Shown piece after piece: positions 1 to 7,216 of a DNA stretch of 18,733 bases. A model generated the notes under the pieces. The model was given only the letters and a program-made list of their open reading frames with translations, was not told where the DNA came from and made no database searches. The stretch comes from Flavonifractor sp963557075. Its GTDB lineage: Bacteria; Bacillota; Clostridia; Oscillospirales; Oscillospiraceae. Position 1 is the stretch's first letter; every line of letters begins with the position of its first letter. Location: positions 1 through 18,733 of the forward strand of contig CAUWDA010000038.1 in NCBI GenBank assembly GCA_963557075.1, given 5' to 3'. A program made the translations under genes and the position numbers.

Positions 1-203
1 AGAGGGAACAAGTTGTTGAGAAACCGGCAACCCGCTGCGCCCCAGCCGCTTCCGGCGTTTCAACTGGCTACCGGTAGCCGCCAGGTAGCCAATTTGGGGG
101 GTAAAAGAGCGGCGGCAGGGCTGCTTTTTCAGCTGGATCGGCGAGGCCTACAGCAGCGGAGCTGTAACAATGTTTCTTTTTGCTAACATTGGGAAGGCTT
201 ACA
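1..203. other. Gene-poor leader region with inverted repeats
   Basis: No gene is recognised here. A 14-bp perfect palindrome (GGCTACCGGTAGCC, 66-79) is followed by another GGTAGCC copy at 84-90, so two alternative hairpins are possible. A second inverted repeat, CAATGTT (168-174) with AACATTG (185-191), lies just upstream of the promoter at 204 and could be an operator. A plus-strand frame is open from base 1 to a TAA at 184-186, but its translation resembles nothing I know and could be open by chance in GC-rich DNA. Confidence 0.35.
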
Positions 204-232
204 TTGCAACCCCTCCGGGCGGGACGTATAAT
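204..232 (+). promoter_or_regulatory. Sigma-A promoter of the SLH nucleotidase-like gene
   Basis: TTGCAA (204-209), a 17-bp spacer and a perfect TATAAT (227-232). Transcription would start near 239, giving a 5' leader of about 85 nt before the ATG at 325. The CAATGTT/AACATTG inverted repeat ends 13 bp upstream of the -35 box. Confidence 0.75.
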
Positions 233-324
233 AGGAAGCAGAATGACTGACACTGTGTCCGTGGATATACTCCGGGCGGCAGTGTGATACCAGATGTCCC
301 GGACGGGAGAAAAGAGGCGATCGT

Positions 325-2412
325 ATGGCGCGGAAGTACACAGGGCTTCGCCGGTTCTGCGCGGCGCTGCTGGCGCTGGCACTGCTGCCGGCGGGGGTAT
401 GGGCGGCAGAGCCGGAAAAAGACCCGGAGGAGCAGCCTGTTTTGGGGATCTATACCACCGGGGATATGGCCGGACGGGTGGGCGAGACCGACCCCCTGAC
501 CGGCAGCCCGGAGGCCTACAGCTATGCAAAGGTAGCCACGGCGATGACCCGGGAACGGGAGACCATGGCGGACACCCTGCTGCTGGACAGCGGGGATGCA
601 GTGTCCAACACCCTGGTCAGCGGCGGCGCGGCCGATACGGCGCTGGCTCTGCGCACCATCGGCTATGACGCCCTGGTGCCCGGCGTGGAGGAATTCCGGC
701 TGGGACAGGGGCGGCGGACCGCCTTCTTCCAGGCGCTGACCGGGACAGAGGGGGCGGGGACGCCGGTGGAGGTGCTCTCCGCGGACTGGCTGGACGGCGA
801 GAACGGACAGCCTGCCGCCAAGCCCTATCAGATCTTTACCCGTCAGATGGGTGATGAGGAACTCCGCATCGCGGTGGTGGGCCTGGGGACCCTGGCGGTG
901 CCAAATGCCCTTCCGTTTTACTATTACAGTGACAGCCAGTTTGGGCAGAAGAACAATACGGCCGGGAGCTATGCTGCCGAGTGGCGCTACTGGCAGGCGC
1001 GGGTGGCCCAGGAGGACTGCGACCTGGTGGTGGTGAGCTGCCATACCGACCAGCGGACACTGCGCGCCCTGGGCGCGGCCACCAGCGGGATCGACCTGCT
1101 GGTGGGGGGCCACGGGCCTGCCGACGCGGGGACGCTTAACAACGCGGAAGGGGAGCTGGTATCCTGGGTCTGTAGTGGCGGTACTGCCCTGACCCGGACT
1201 GCGGTGACCATTTCTGAGGGTGAACCCGTGGTGGGGAGCAGCGAGCTGCTGGATCTGTCCAGCTATGCCGGAGACGCCGCCCTGACGGAGGCCACGGCGG
1301 CGGGACAGACGGCGCTGGAGCAACAGGCCCTCCGGCGGGCCGGGACCCTGTCGGGGGACTGGTCGGAGTATGAGACAGCAAGTGCGCGCCAGAGTGCCGC
1401 CGCCGACCTGGTGGCCCGGGCCATGCTGTGGACCTCCGGCGCGGATGCGGCGCTGGTGACCCACGGGAGCCTGGGCAGTCTGCCGGAGGTGGTGGGCACA
1501 GGAAACCGCGCCCGGACGGTGACCTTCCGGGACTGCGCGCTGCTGGCCCGTGGGTCCAGCCCGGTGGTGGTGGTGGAACTGACCGGCGCCCAGTTGGAGC
1601 AGTGGCTGAATGTGTGCGCCGGGCGCTACACCATCGGCGCTGACGGTCAGATCACCGGCGGCGAGGGGGCGGACTTCCTCTACGGGATGGATTATACCCT
1701 CTATCTGGGGGCTCAGAACGGACGGCGGGTGACCGGACTGCGCTGGAAGGGCGGCGCAGTGGAGGGCGACCGGGTCTTCCGCGTGGCGCTGGAGGAGAGC
1801 CATCTGCGGGACCCCGAGTTCCCCACCTGCACTGTGCTGTGGTCTGCCGCCGCGGATATGCAGTACGCCGGGACCCGGGGCACCATGGCCGCCATGCTGG
1901 CGGCCTATGTGGGCCGCTCCGGTACCATCCGGCCCGAGCGGGCCAGCACCTGGGCGGTATATCAGGGGGTAGTGAACAGCCCGCTGACCCGCCTGGAATT
2001 TGTGGAGCTGCTGTATGAGGCGGCGGGACGGCCTGTGCCTGGGGCCGACGCGGCATTTCTGGATATCGCGGGCAGCGCCGCCGTGATATGGGCGGCAGAG
2101 ACCCGCATCGTCAGCGGAGACGGCAAGGGCAACTTCCTGCCGGGGAGCAAGGTGACCCGGGAGCAGGCGGCCTCTATGCTGTACAACTACGCCCAGGCGG
2201 CGGGGATAGATGTGACCGCCGACCAGGGGGCGGTGGACCGCCTGAGCGACGGTGCGAAGATCTCCGCTTGGGCGCGTCCGGCGGTGGCCTTCTGTCTGGA
2301 GCGGGAGCTGCTGAGGCCGTCCGGCGGCGCGTCGGGCCAGTTCCGGCCGGCCGCCACCCTGACCCGGACAGAGCTTCAGAGCACCATCCGCACGTTGAGC
2401 CGCATGGGTTGA
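325..2412 (+). CDS. SLH-domain secreted 5'-nucleotidase-like protein, active site degenerate
   Basis: A 695-residue exported protein. Residues 1-28 form a signal peptide (RRF, hydrophobic core, cut near AWA-style VWAA). The body follows the UshA/5'-nucleotidase plan: an N-terminal metallophosphatase fold, then a C-terminal nucleotidase domain (about 330-520). The C-terminus (about 545-695) contains S-layer homology repeats (TRLEFVELLY, TREQAASMLYNYAQ, TRTELQSTIRTL), which tie such proteins to cell-wall polymer. Family motifs are only partly kept. The TNDxHG loop reads TGDMAG (45-50, His lost), DxGD is kept as DSGD (88-91), GNHEF is GVEEF (120-124, Asn and His lost), His240 is kept, and GGHSH is GGHGP (261-265, last His lost). 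Canonical two-metal catalysis is therefore doubtful. The start is set by the purine-rich site at 313-317, and a strong terminator follows. Fold assignment is firm; function is not. Confidence 0.8.
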   Translation: MARKYTGLRRFCAALLALALLPAGVWAAEPEKDPEEQPVLGIYTTGDMAGRVGETDPLTGSPEAYSYAKVATAMTRERETMADTLLLDSGDAVSNTLVSGGAADTALALRTIGYDALVPGVEEFRLGQGRRTAFFQALTGTEGAGTPVEVLSADWLDGENGQPAAKPYQIFTRQMGDEELRIAVVGLGTLAVPNALPFYYYSDSQFGQKNNTAGSYAAEWRYWQARVAQEDCDLVVVSCHTDQRTLRALGAATSGIDLLVGGHGPADAGTLNNAEGELVSWVCSGGTALTRTAVTISEGEPVVGSSELLDLSSYAGDAALTEATAAGQTALEQQALRRAGTLSGDWSEYETASARQSAAADLVARAMLWTSGADAALVTHGSLGSLPEVVGTGNRARTVTFRDCALLARGSSPVVVVELTGAQLEQWLNVCAGRYTIGADGQITGGEGADFLYGMDYTLYLGAQNGRRVTGLRWKGGAVEGDRVFRVALEESHLRDPEFPTCTVLWSAAADMQYAGTRGTMAAMLAAYVGRSGTIRPERASTWAVYQGVVNSPLTRLEFVELLYEAAGRPVPGADAAFLDIAGSAAVIWAAETRIVSGDGKGNFLPGSKVTREQAASMLYNYAQAAGIDVTADQGAVDRLSDGAKISAWARPAVAFCLERELLRPSGGASGQFRPAATLTRTELQSTIRTLSRMG

Positions 2413-2432
2413 ATATATGTGAAACCAAACAG

Positions 2433-2474
2433 ACGGGGACCGGAGCAGCATGAACTGCACCGGTCCCCGTTTTG
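2433..2474 (+). terminator. Rho-independent terminator
   Basis: An 11-bp perfect stem, ACGGGGACCGG (2433-2443) with CCGGTCCCCGT (2460-2470). Inside it GCAG and CTGC can pair further. The stem runs into TTTTG. It closes the nucleotidase-like gene, 20 nt after its stop. Confidence 0.9.
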
Positions 2475-2531
2475 TATTGCCCGCAGAGAAGGGAAAATCG
2501 GAAGGAGCCTTTTAGAAAAGGGTAAGGAGAG

Positions 2532-2564
2532 ATTTAAGAAAATTTAAGATGGCTCTGCTACACT
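2532..2564 (+). promoter_or_regulatory. Tandem direct repeat and -10 box upstream of the ABC transporter
   Basis: ATTTAAGA occurs at 2532-2539 and again at 2542-2549, exactly one helical turn (10 bp) apart. That spacing is typical of OmpR/PhoB-family response-regulator sites. A plausible -10 (TACACT, 2559-2564) follows. The repeat covers the place where a -35 box would be and no good -35 is visible, so an activator-dependent promoter is inferred. No two-component genes lie in the window. Confidence 0.5.
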
Positions 2565-2591
2565 GTCCTCAGAAGAAAAGGAGGAGACAGC

Positions 2592-3355
2592 ATGGAGCAG
2601 ATTTTAAAGGTAGAGGGATTGTGCCGGGACTACGGCGGTGGGAGCCTTACCCGCGCAGTGGACCATGTGGATTTTACGGTGGAAAAAGGGGAATTTGTGG
2701 GCATTATGGGCCCGTCGGGCAGCGGGAAGACCACCCTGCTCAACTGCATCTCCACCATCGACAGCCCCACGGCGGGCCACATCTGGGTGGAGGGGCGGGA
2801 CATCACCGCTCTGAAGCAGAAGGAGCTCTCCCGGTTCCGGCGGGAGCGGCTGGGGTTTGTTTTCCAGGACTGCAACCTGCTGGACACCCTCACCGCCTAT
2901 GAAAATATCGCCCTTGCCCTCACCATTCGCAGGACGCCCCCCAGAAGGTGGACAGACTGGTACGGGAGACGGCGGCGCTGCTGGAGATCGCCCCCTGCCT
3001 GGATAAGTACCCCTACCAGATGTCGGGGGGACAGCAGCAGCGGGTGGCCGCCGCCCGGGCCATCGTCACCCAGCCGGCCCTCATCCTGGCCGACGAGCCC
3101 ACCGGCGCCCTGGACTCCAAGTCCGCCAGACTGCTGCTGGAGCGGTTCGAGGTGATGAACCAGCTCCGGCAGGCCACCATTTTGATGGTGACCCATGACG
3201 CCTTCACCGCCAGCTACTGCCATCGCATCCTCTTTCTGCGGGATGGGGCGGTCTTTGCCCGGCTGGAGCGGGGGGACCTGGACCGGAAGGACTTTTTCCG
3301 GCGGATCATCGGCGTGGTGACCGAGCTGGGAGGTGACCAGAACGATGTTCTCTAA
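2592..3355 (+). pseudogene. Bce-type ABC transporter ATPase, frameshifted at a C6 run
   Basis: This is the ATP-binding subunit of a BceAB/MacB-like exporter, a class involved in peptide-antibiotic resistance and sensing. The first frame carries Walker A (GPSGSGKT, residues 40-47) and the Q-loop (Gln92), then degenerates after residue 117. The continuation is in the -1 frame (GTG at 2948): signature MSGGQ, Walker B with D-loop (ILADEPTGALD) and the H-loop (VTHD). The switch falls at six Cs (2937-2942). A seventh C would restore one ORF of 254 residues reading TIRRTPPQKVDRL, the normal length for the family. As written, neither half can form a complete nucleotide-binding domain. The start is supported by AAAGGAGGA just upstream, and the gene overlaps the permease by 11 nt. 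Sequencing error at the homopolymer, real inactivation or slippage are all possible. Confidence 0.85.
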
Positions 3356-5111
3356 GCTGGCGGTCAAAAATGTAGGGCGCAGCTTCCGGGACTACGGGGT
3401 GTACTTCCTCACCGTGGCCTTTGGCGTGTGCCTTTTCTATGTGTTCAACGCCCTGGAGACCCAGACGGTGATCCGCTACCTGGCCCAAAACCCGCTGAGC
3501 AATATCGTGGAGGCCATCCAGCAGCTGATCGGCGTCCTGTCGGTCTTTGTGTGGGCGGTGCTGGCCTTCCTCATTCTGTACGCCTCCGGCTTTCTGGTGC
3601 GCCGCCGGTCCCGGGAACTGGGCACCTACCTGATGCTGGGTATGGAGCGCTGGCAGGTGGCCTGGCTGCTGCTGGCGGAGACTGCGGTCACCGCCCTGGC
3701 CGCCATGGCCGTGGGGCTGGCGCTGGGGGTGGTGCTCTCCCAGGCCCTGTCGGTTTTTACTGCCGGGCTGTTCGCCGTGCCCATGACCTTTTTCACATTC
3801 TCGGTTTCTCTGCCCGCACTGGGCAGGACCGCGCTGGCCTTTGGCGCGATTTTCCTGCTGGTAATGGTGTACCACGCCTGCACCATCTCCCGGAAGAAGC
3901 TCATTGATCTGCTGCGGGCCAGGCGGGTCAACCAGACTTTGCGGATGCGGAGCCTGGGGGCCTCGGTGGCGCTGTTCCTGGCGGGGTGCGTTCTGCTGGC
4001 GGTGGCCTACGCCATGCTGCTCACCCGGGGACTGCTGCGGGTGGACGCCCTGTTCTGGGTCATGATCGGCCTGGGCAGCCTGGGCACCCTGCTGTTTTTC
4101 CGGGGATTGTCCGGCTTTCTGCTGCGGCTGTGCCAGAGCAGCAAGAGGCTCTACTACCGAGACCTCAATATGTTCATCCTGCGGCAGTTTAATGCCGGCA
4201 TCAACACCACCTACCGCTCCATGACCGTGATCTGCCTGATGTTGCTGCTGGCCATCGGCATCACCGCCACCTCCGTGGGGATGAACAATACGGTGTCCCA
4301 GCTGACGGAACAGGCCGCGCCCCGGGATGTGGAGCTTTTCGTCTGGGAGGAGGAGACGGGGCAGGTGGATCTGCCCGCTCTGCTGAAACAGCGCGGATTC
4401 GACCCGGAGGAGCGGTGCGGCGCCTGGAGGGCCTTCCCGCTGTACCGGGACCGGACGGGAGCGCGGTGGATGGACCCGGAGGACTATGCGGCCTGCGCCG
4501 CGGCCTGGGGGGAGACACAGGTTGACGACTTTCTGACGCGCTGGGGGGTGGAAGCTGCTGCCGGACCGGAGGAGGAGAGACAGGTGGACTGCTGGTGCTT
4601 CCTGGCTGACTATGCCGGAGACGCCCAGGCCGCGGAGGAGGCCTTTCTGGCGGTACTGAGCCAGGCGGACTTCCCATACAGCTACACCTATACCACCAAG
4701 CTGTCCACCTGGATGGACCTGATGGGTTCCAAGGTGCTGGTGCTTTTCATCGGACTCTACCTGGGGGTGGTGTTCCTGGTGGCGTCGGCGGCGGTGCTGG
4801 CCCTCCAGCAGCTCAGTCAGGCCGCCGACAACGCCCAGCGCTACCGGGTGCTCTCCCGGCTGGGGGTGTCCGAGCGGATGCGGGGCCGGTCGGTGGATAT
4901 TCAGGTGCTGTTGTCCTTTTTCCTGCCCCTGGCCCTGGCGCTGGTCCACGCCGCAGTGGGCATGACCGCCGCCAACGCCGTGATCGCCCAGGTGGGCAAA
5001 GTGGACGCTGCCGCCTCCAGCGCTGTCACCGCCCTGCTGCTGGTGGCGGTGTACGGCGGGTATTTCCTGGCCACCTGCTGGGGCAGCCGGCGGCTGGTCA
5101 GGGGGGGATGA
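3345..5111 (+). CDS. Bce-type (FtsX-like) ABC transporter permease
   Basis: A 588-residue membrane protein opening with MFSKLAVKNVGRSFRDYGVY, the characteristic start of BceB-type permeases. Several hydrophobic segments in the N-terminal half are followed by a polar, acidic stretch at about residues 310-455, expected to be the extracellular loop. More helices follow to the C-terminus. Members usually have about 640-670 residues and a larger loop, so this one is compact. ATG 3345 is preferred over the in-frame GTG 3333 because GGGAGGTGA (3328-3336) sits 8 nt before it. The gene overlaps the ATPase stop, implying coupled translation. By family knowledge it would handle cell-wall-active peptides with its ATPase and a BceRS-like two-component system. 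Its ATPase is disrupted as sequenced, so the pair may be inactive. The substrate cannot be read from the sequence. Confidence 0.85.
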   Translation: MFSKLAVKNVGRSFRDYGVYFLTVAFGVCLFYVFNALETQTVIRYLAQNPLSNIVEAIQQLIGVLSVFVWAVLAFLILYASGFLVRRRSRELGTYLMLGMERWQVAWLLLAETAVTALAAMAVGLALGVVLSQALSVFTAGLFAVPMTFFTFSVSLPALGRTALAFGAIFLLVMVYHACTISRKKLIDLLRARRVNQTLRMRSLGASVALFLAGCVLLAVAYAMLLTRGLLRVDALFWVMIGLGSLGTLLFFRGLSGFLLRLCQSSKRLYYRDLNMFILRQFNAGINTTYRSMTVICLMLLLAIGITATSVGMNNTVSQLTEQAAPRDVELFVWEEETGQVDLPALLKQRGFDPEERCGAWRAFPLYRDRTGARWMDPEDYAACAAAWGETQVDDFLTRWGVEAAAGPEEERQVDCWCFLADYAGDAQAAEEAFLAVLSQADFPYSYTYTTKLSTWMDLMGSKVLVLFIGLYLGVVFLVASAAVLALQQLSQAADNAQRYRVLSRLGVSERMRGRSVDIQVLLSFFLPLALALVHAAVGMTAANAVIAQVGKVDAAASSAVTALLLVAVYGGYFLATCWGSRRLVRGG

Positions 5112-5145
5112 CCTGCGGGGGTGTTCCCTGCACGATAAAGTGAGA

Positions 5146-5168
5146 GCCTGCCGCGAACTGCGGCAGGC
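5146..5168. terminator. Hairpin between convergent genes
   Basis: A 9-bp perfect stem, GCCTGCCGC (5146-5154) with GCGGCAGGC (5160-5168) and a 5-nt loop. It lies in the 67-bp gap between the permease stop and the convergent minus-strand gene. There is no clean T-tract on either side; the minus-strand side has only TCTCACTTTATC. A weak bidirectional terminator is the best reading. Confidence 0.5.
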
Positions 5169-5178
5169 CCTTGGAGGG

Positions 5179-5634
5179 TTATTTCGGTTCCGGGTCATCT
5201 GGAGTATCCCAGTCATCTGGCTCCTCGGCGGGGGTTATGTCCTCGGCAGGATAAAAGACCTGGAGCATAGCCCGGAGCGGGACCCAGATAGCTGTGCAGA
5301 CCACCGTCTCCACAGCCAGCAGGCCTACAAAGCGGGCGGTGCTGCCGTCCAGGAAGAAGTGCTCCACCACCGTGAAGAGAACCAGAAAGGCCAGCAGGGA
5401 AAAGAAAATCAGAAATTGCACCAATAATGGGGTCTTATAGCGGGAGAGTTTGGGGCGTAGCCGTTCGCTCAGCCGGTCCCGCAGGAGCTTGAGGGGCGGG
5501 AAGAATACCAACGGAAGAGTGGAGAGCACCATGGCAATGGCGACCGGGTGGGACAGAAGGTTAGTCAGTACAGAAGTGCTGTATGATTCCGCGCCCGGGC
5601 CGTATTCCAGAAAGCTCAGAGAAATAGTTGACAT
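5179..5634 (-). CDS. Small membrane protein of unknown function
   Basis: A 151-residue protein starting MSTISLSFLEYGPGAES. Three hydrophobic stretches are visible: about 29-50, about 71-95 and about 104-122. A basic segment (LRDRLSERLRPKLSRYK) lies between the first two, and a strongly acidic, proline-rich tail (EEPDDWDTPDDPEPK) ends the protein. I do not recognise the family. ATG 5634 is chosen because an AAGGGGG site lies just upstream in minus orientation and a good promoter is found at 5719-5692. A longer in-frame extension upstream runs through that promoter and is rejected. It is monocistronic, convergent with the ABC transporter and divergent from secG. Confidence 0.7.
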   Translation of the reverse strand: MSTISLSFLEYGPGAESYSTSVLTNLLSHPVAIAMVLSTLPLVFFPPLKLLRDRLSERLRPKLSRYKTPLLVQFLIFFSLLAFLVLFTVVEHFFLDGSTARFVGLLAVETVVCTAIWVPLRAMLQVFYPAEDITPAEEPDDWDTPDDPEPK

Positions 5635-5691
5635 GAGAATCCCCCTTTCCCAAACGGTTGGTTCGGATTGTGAAACATCTTCTTTATATAA

Positions 5692-5719
5692 ATTATACCG
5701 AAAAAAAGGTTGATTGCAA
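5692..5719 (-). promoter_or_regulatory. Sigma-A promoter of the small membrane protein gene
   Basis: On the minus strand, TTGCAA (5719-5714), a 16-bp spacer containing seven Ts, and a perfect TATAAT (5697-5692). This sits 58 nt upstream of the ATG. The surrounding DNA is much more AT-rich than the genes. Confidence 0.75.
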
Positions 5720-5809
5720 TATAAATTTAGCGAAAAAGACAAAACGAGATAGGGGGCAGCGGGAACAGAACATTTTGGGGGCAAAACAGGGCAAAAGGGC
5801 AAAAAGGCC

Positions 5810-5838
5810 TTGAAATTGGTGTGGAAATATGCTATGAT
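5810..5838 (+). promoter_or_regulatory. Sigma-A promoter of secG
   Basis: TTGAAA (5810-5815), a 17-bp spacer and TATGAT (5833-5838). The leader to the GTG at 5927 is about 80 nt. It can form two small hairpins: GGCGCG/CGCGCC (5859-5864 with 5872-5877) and GCCCC/GGGGC (5895-5899 with 5905-5909). No known riboswitch is recognised there. Confidence 0.75.
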
Positions 5839-5926
5839 AAAATCCACGTTTGAAAGAAGGCGCGGATTTGTCGCGCCCAAATGGAGTGTAGTTTGCCCCG
5901 GTGCGGGGCCGAAAGGACGATGTAGC

Positions 5927-6163
5927 GTGGATATCACCAAGCTGATTCTGAGCATTATCGATGTGGCGGCCTGCCTGTTCCTCATCGCCGTGGTGCTGCT
6001 CCAGTCCGGCAAGAGCGCCGGTCTGTCTGGCACCATCGCCGGCGCTGCCGACACCTTCCTGGCCAAGAACAAGGCCAAGAGCTGGGACGCCAAGCTGGCC
6101 AAGATGACCAAGTGGGTGGCCATCGCGTTTATGGTCATCACCTTCGTGATCTGCCTGCTCTGA
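5927..6163 (+). CDS. secG: Preprotein translocase subunit SecG
   Basis: A 78-residue protein with two hydrophobic helices (about 5-24 and 58-77) around the SecG signature LLQSGKSAGLSG. It is a small accessory subunit of the SecYEG channel in the cytoplasmic membrane and helps SecA-driven export. Length and signature match clostridial SecG. The GTG start at 5927 is chosen because AAAGGA (5912-5917) lies 9 nt before it and the family begins at this point. A longer in-frame extension reaches back into the promoter and is not credible. The gene has its own promoter and a strong terminator. In many clostridia secG is followed by rnr; here two XRE regulator genes lie between them. Confidence 0.93.
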   Translation: MDITKLILSIIDVAACLFLIAVVLLQSGKSAGLSGTIAGAADTFLAKNKAKSWDAKLAKMTKWVAIAFMVITFVICLL

Positions 6164-6172
6164 GCAAGCGGG

Positions 6173-6208
6173 AAAAACGCCCTTCCGTACAGCGGAGGGG
6201 CGTTTTTT
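6173..6208 (+). terminator. Rho-independent terminator of secG
   Basis: A stem built from AACGCCC with GGGCGTT plus an inner CCG/CGG pairing (6176-6187 with 6193-6204), followed by a run of six Ts (6203-6208). It starts 10 nt after the secG stop. Confidence 0.9.
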
Positions 6209-6220
6209 GCTGCCCAAAAG

Positions 6221-6240
6221 CGGGGAGCAACCGGCGGTTG
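6221..6240 (+). promoter_or_regulatory. Shared 20-bp element, copy 1 (inverted repeat CAACC-N3-GGTTG)
   Basis: CGGGGAG followed by an inverted repeat, CAACC (6228-6232) and GGTTG (6236-6240). It matches 17 of 20 bases with the element at 7123-7142. Each copy ends exactly 45 bp before the -10 box of an XRE-type gene. The position suits an upstream activator or autoregulator site. The binding protein is unknown. Confidence 0.6.
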
Positions 6241-6262
6241 TCAAATTGTATCCCACTTTAGG

Positions 6263-6291
6263 TTGCGCTGCCCGCCGGAGTTTGCTATGCT
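6263..6291 (+). promoter_or_regulatory. Promoter of the first XRE gene
   Basis: TTGCGC (6263-6268), a 17-bp spacer and TATGCT (6286-6291). Both boxes are imperfect, which would fit dependence on a factor bound at the inverted repeat 45 bp upstream of the -10. Confidence 0.55.
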
Positions 6292-6340
6292 AAGCGTCGT
6301 CAAGGGCCAGTGACGACCTTTTGTTTCGGAGGGATCAAAG

Positions 6341-7116
6341 ATGGAATTTCAGCAGCGGCTCTATGAACTGAGGAAGAGATCCGGACTGAGCCAGGAGGGG
6401 CTGGCCGACCTTTTGGGGGTATCCCGGCAGGCGGTGCAGAAATGGGAGGCCGGGACCTCCCGGCCCGATCTGGACAATCTGGCCGCCCTGGCCCGGTACT
6501 TCAACGTGTCCCTGGATTATCTGGTCACCGGGCAGGAGGCCAGACTGGAGCCTGAACTGGCCACGACCACGATCGTCAACAATTACTACGACTGTTTTCA
6601 ATATGAGTATAGGAGCAAGCGTACCCTTTTCGGTCTGCCTCTGGTCCATATCAGGTTTGGCCGCCGTGGGATGGGAGTGGCCAAAGGAGTTCTCGCTGTG
6701 GGCAACTTCGCCGTGGGCGTGGTCGCTCTGGGCAGCGTTTCTCTGGGGGTTGTCAGCGTGGGCGGACTGTCTTTGGGTCTGCTCTTTGCCCTTGGCGGAT
6801 GGGCGATGGGCGGCTTTGCCGTTGTGGAGGGATCGCGCTGGGCCTTGTCGCCCTGGGTGGCGCGGCGGTGGGCCTCTTTGCCATGGGCGGCGGCGCCGCC
6901 GGCGTGTATGCCGCCGGGGGCGGCGCTGTCGCCTCCCAGATCGCCATCGGCGGCTCGGCCCATGCGCCGCTGGCGATCGGTCAGGTGGCGGAAGGGACCC
7001 TTACCTTCGGAATGAACGCAGACCCGGCGGCGGTGGAAGGCGCCATTCGGGCGGCGGCCTCCGGTGTGCCCCGCTTTCTCCAGGATCTGATGGTTTTTCT
7101 GGCCCGGAATTGGTAG
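6341..7116 (+). pseudogene. XRE regulator with Gly-rich five-residue repeat tail, frameshifted
   Basis: Residues 1-65 form a Cro/C1-type HTH (LSQEGLADLLGVSRQAVQKWE, then PDLDNLAALARYFNVSLDYL). A linker with SKRTLFGLPLVH leads into a long tail from about residue 115. The tail is built on a five-residue beat of the type hydrophobic-[A/S]-[V/L/M]-G-x (FAVGV, VALGS, VSLGV, LSLGL and so on). The frame is lost near 6821-6826. The repeat pattern resumes in the -1 frame (IALGL, VALGG, FAMGG) and runs to a TAG at 7116. One added base would give a single protein of about 258 residues. The HTH half would still be made from the present sequence, followed by out-of-frame residues to 7015. GGAGGGA sits about 9 nt before ATG 6341. 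The tail could be a membrane or beta-helix module; its role is unknown. Confidence 0.8.
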
Positions 7117-7122
7117 AAAAGC

Positions 7123-7142
7123 CGGGGTGCAACCGCTGGTTG
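7123..7142 (+). promoter_or_regulatory. Shared 20-bp element, copy 2 (inverted repeat CAACC-N3-GGTTG)
   Basis: CGGGGTG followed by CAACC (7130-7134) and GGTTG (7138-7142). It begins 7 nt after the stop of the first XRE gene and lies exactly 45 bp upstream of the -10 of the second. Consensus of the two copies: CGGGGWGCAACCGSYGGTTG. Confidence 0.6.
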
Positions 7143-7164
7143 CGCCTGATTCAAGGGGACTTGG

Positions 7165-7193
7165 TGGACGCAGACGGACTTTTCCGGTATACT
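7165..7193 (+). promoter_or_regulatory. Promoter of the second XRE gene
   Basis: TGGACG (7165-7170), a 17-bp spacer and TATACT (7188-7193). The -10 is good and the -35 poor, as in the promoter of the first XRE gene. The leader is only about 17 nt. Confidence 0.55.
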
Positions 7194-7216
7194 GAGGCGC
7201 AGAGAGGAGGAGTTCT

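Noticed and set aside
1..186. Plus-strand frame open from the window edge to a TAA at 184-186, possibly the end of a preceding gene
   Set aside because: About 60 codons with no recognisable motif in GC-rich DNA, where open frames arise by chance, and no terminator directly after it. Kept only as a remark.
2937..2942. Programmed ribosomal frameshift in the ATPase gene
   Set aside because: The run is only six Cs, is not a good X-XXY-YYZ slippery heptamer in the reading frame, and no stimulatory structure is evident. ABC ATPases of this family are not known to need frameshifting. A homopolymer indel is simpler.
3306..5216. Very long minus-strand open frame opposite the permease, with similar ones at 199-2460, 9155-10426 and on the plus strand at 16619-18247
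   Set aside because: Shadows of strongly biased GC-rich codons. The opposite strands encode clear protein families; the shadows show low-complexity His/Gly/Gln/Pro compositions and no ribosome sites.
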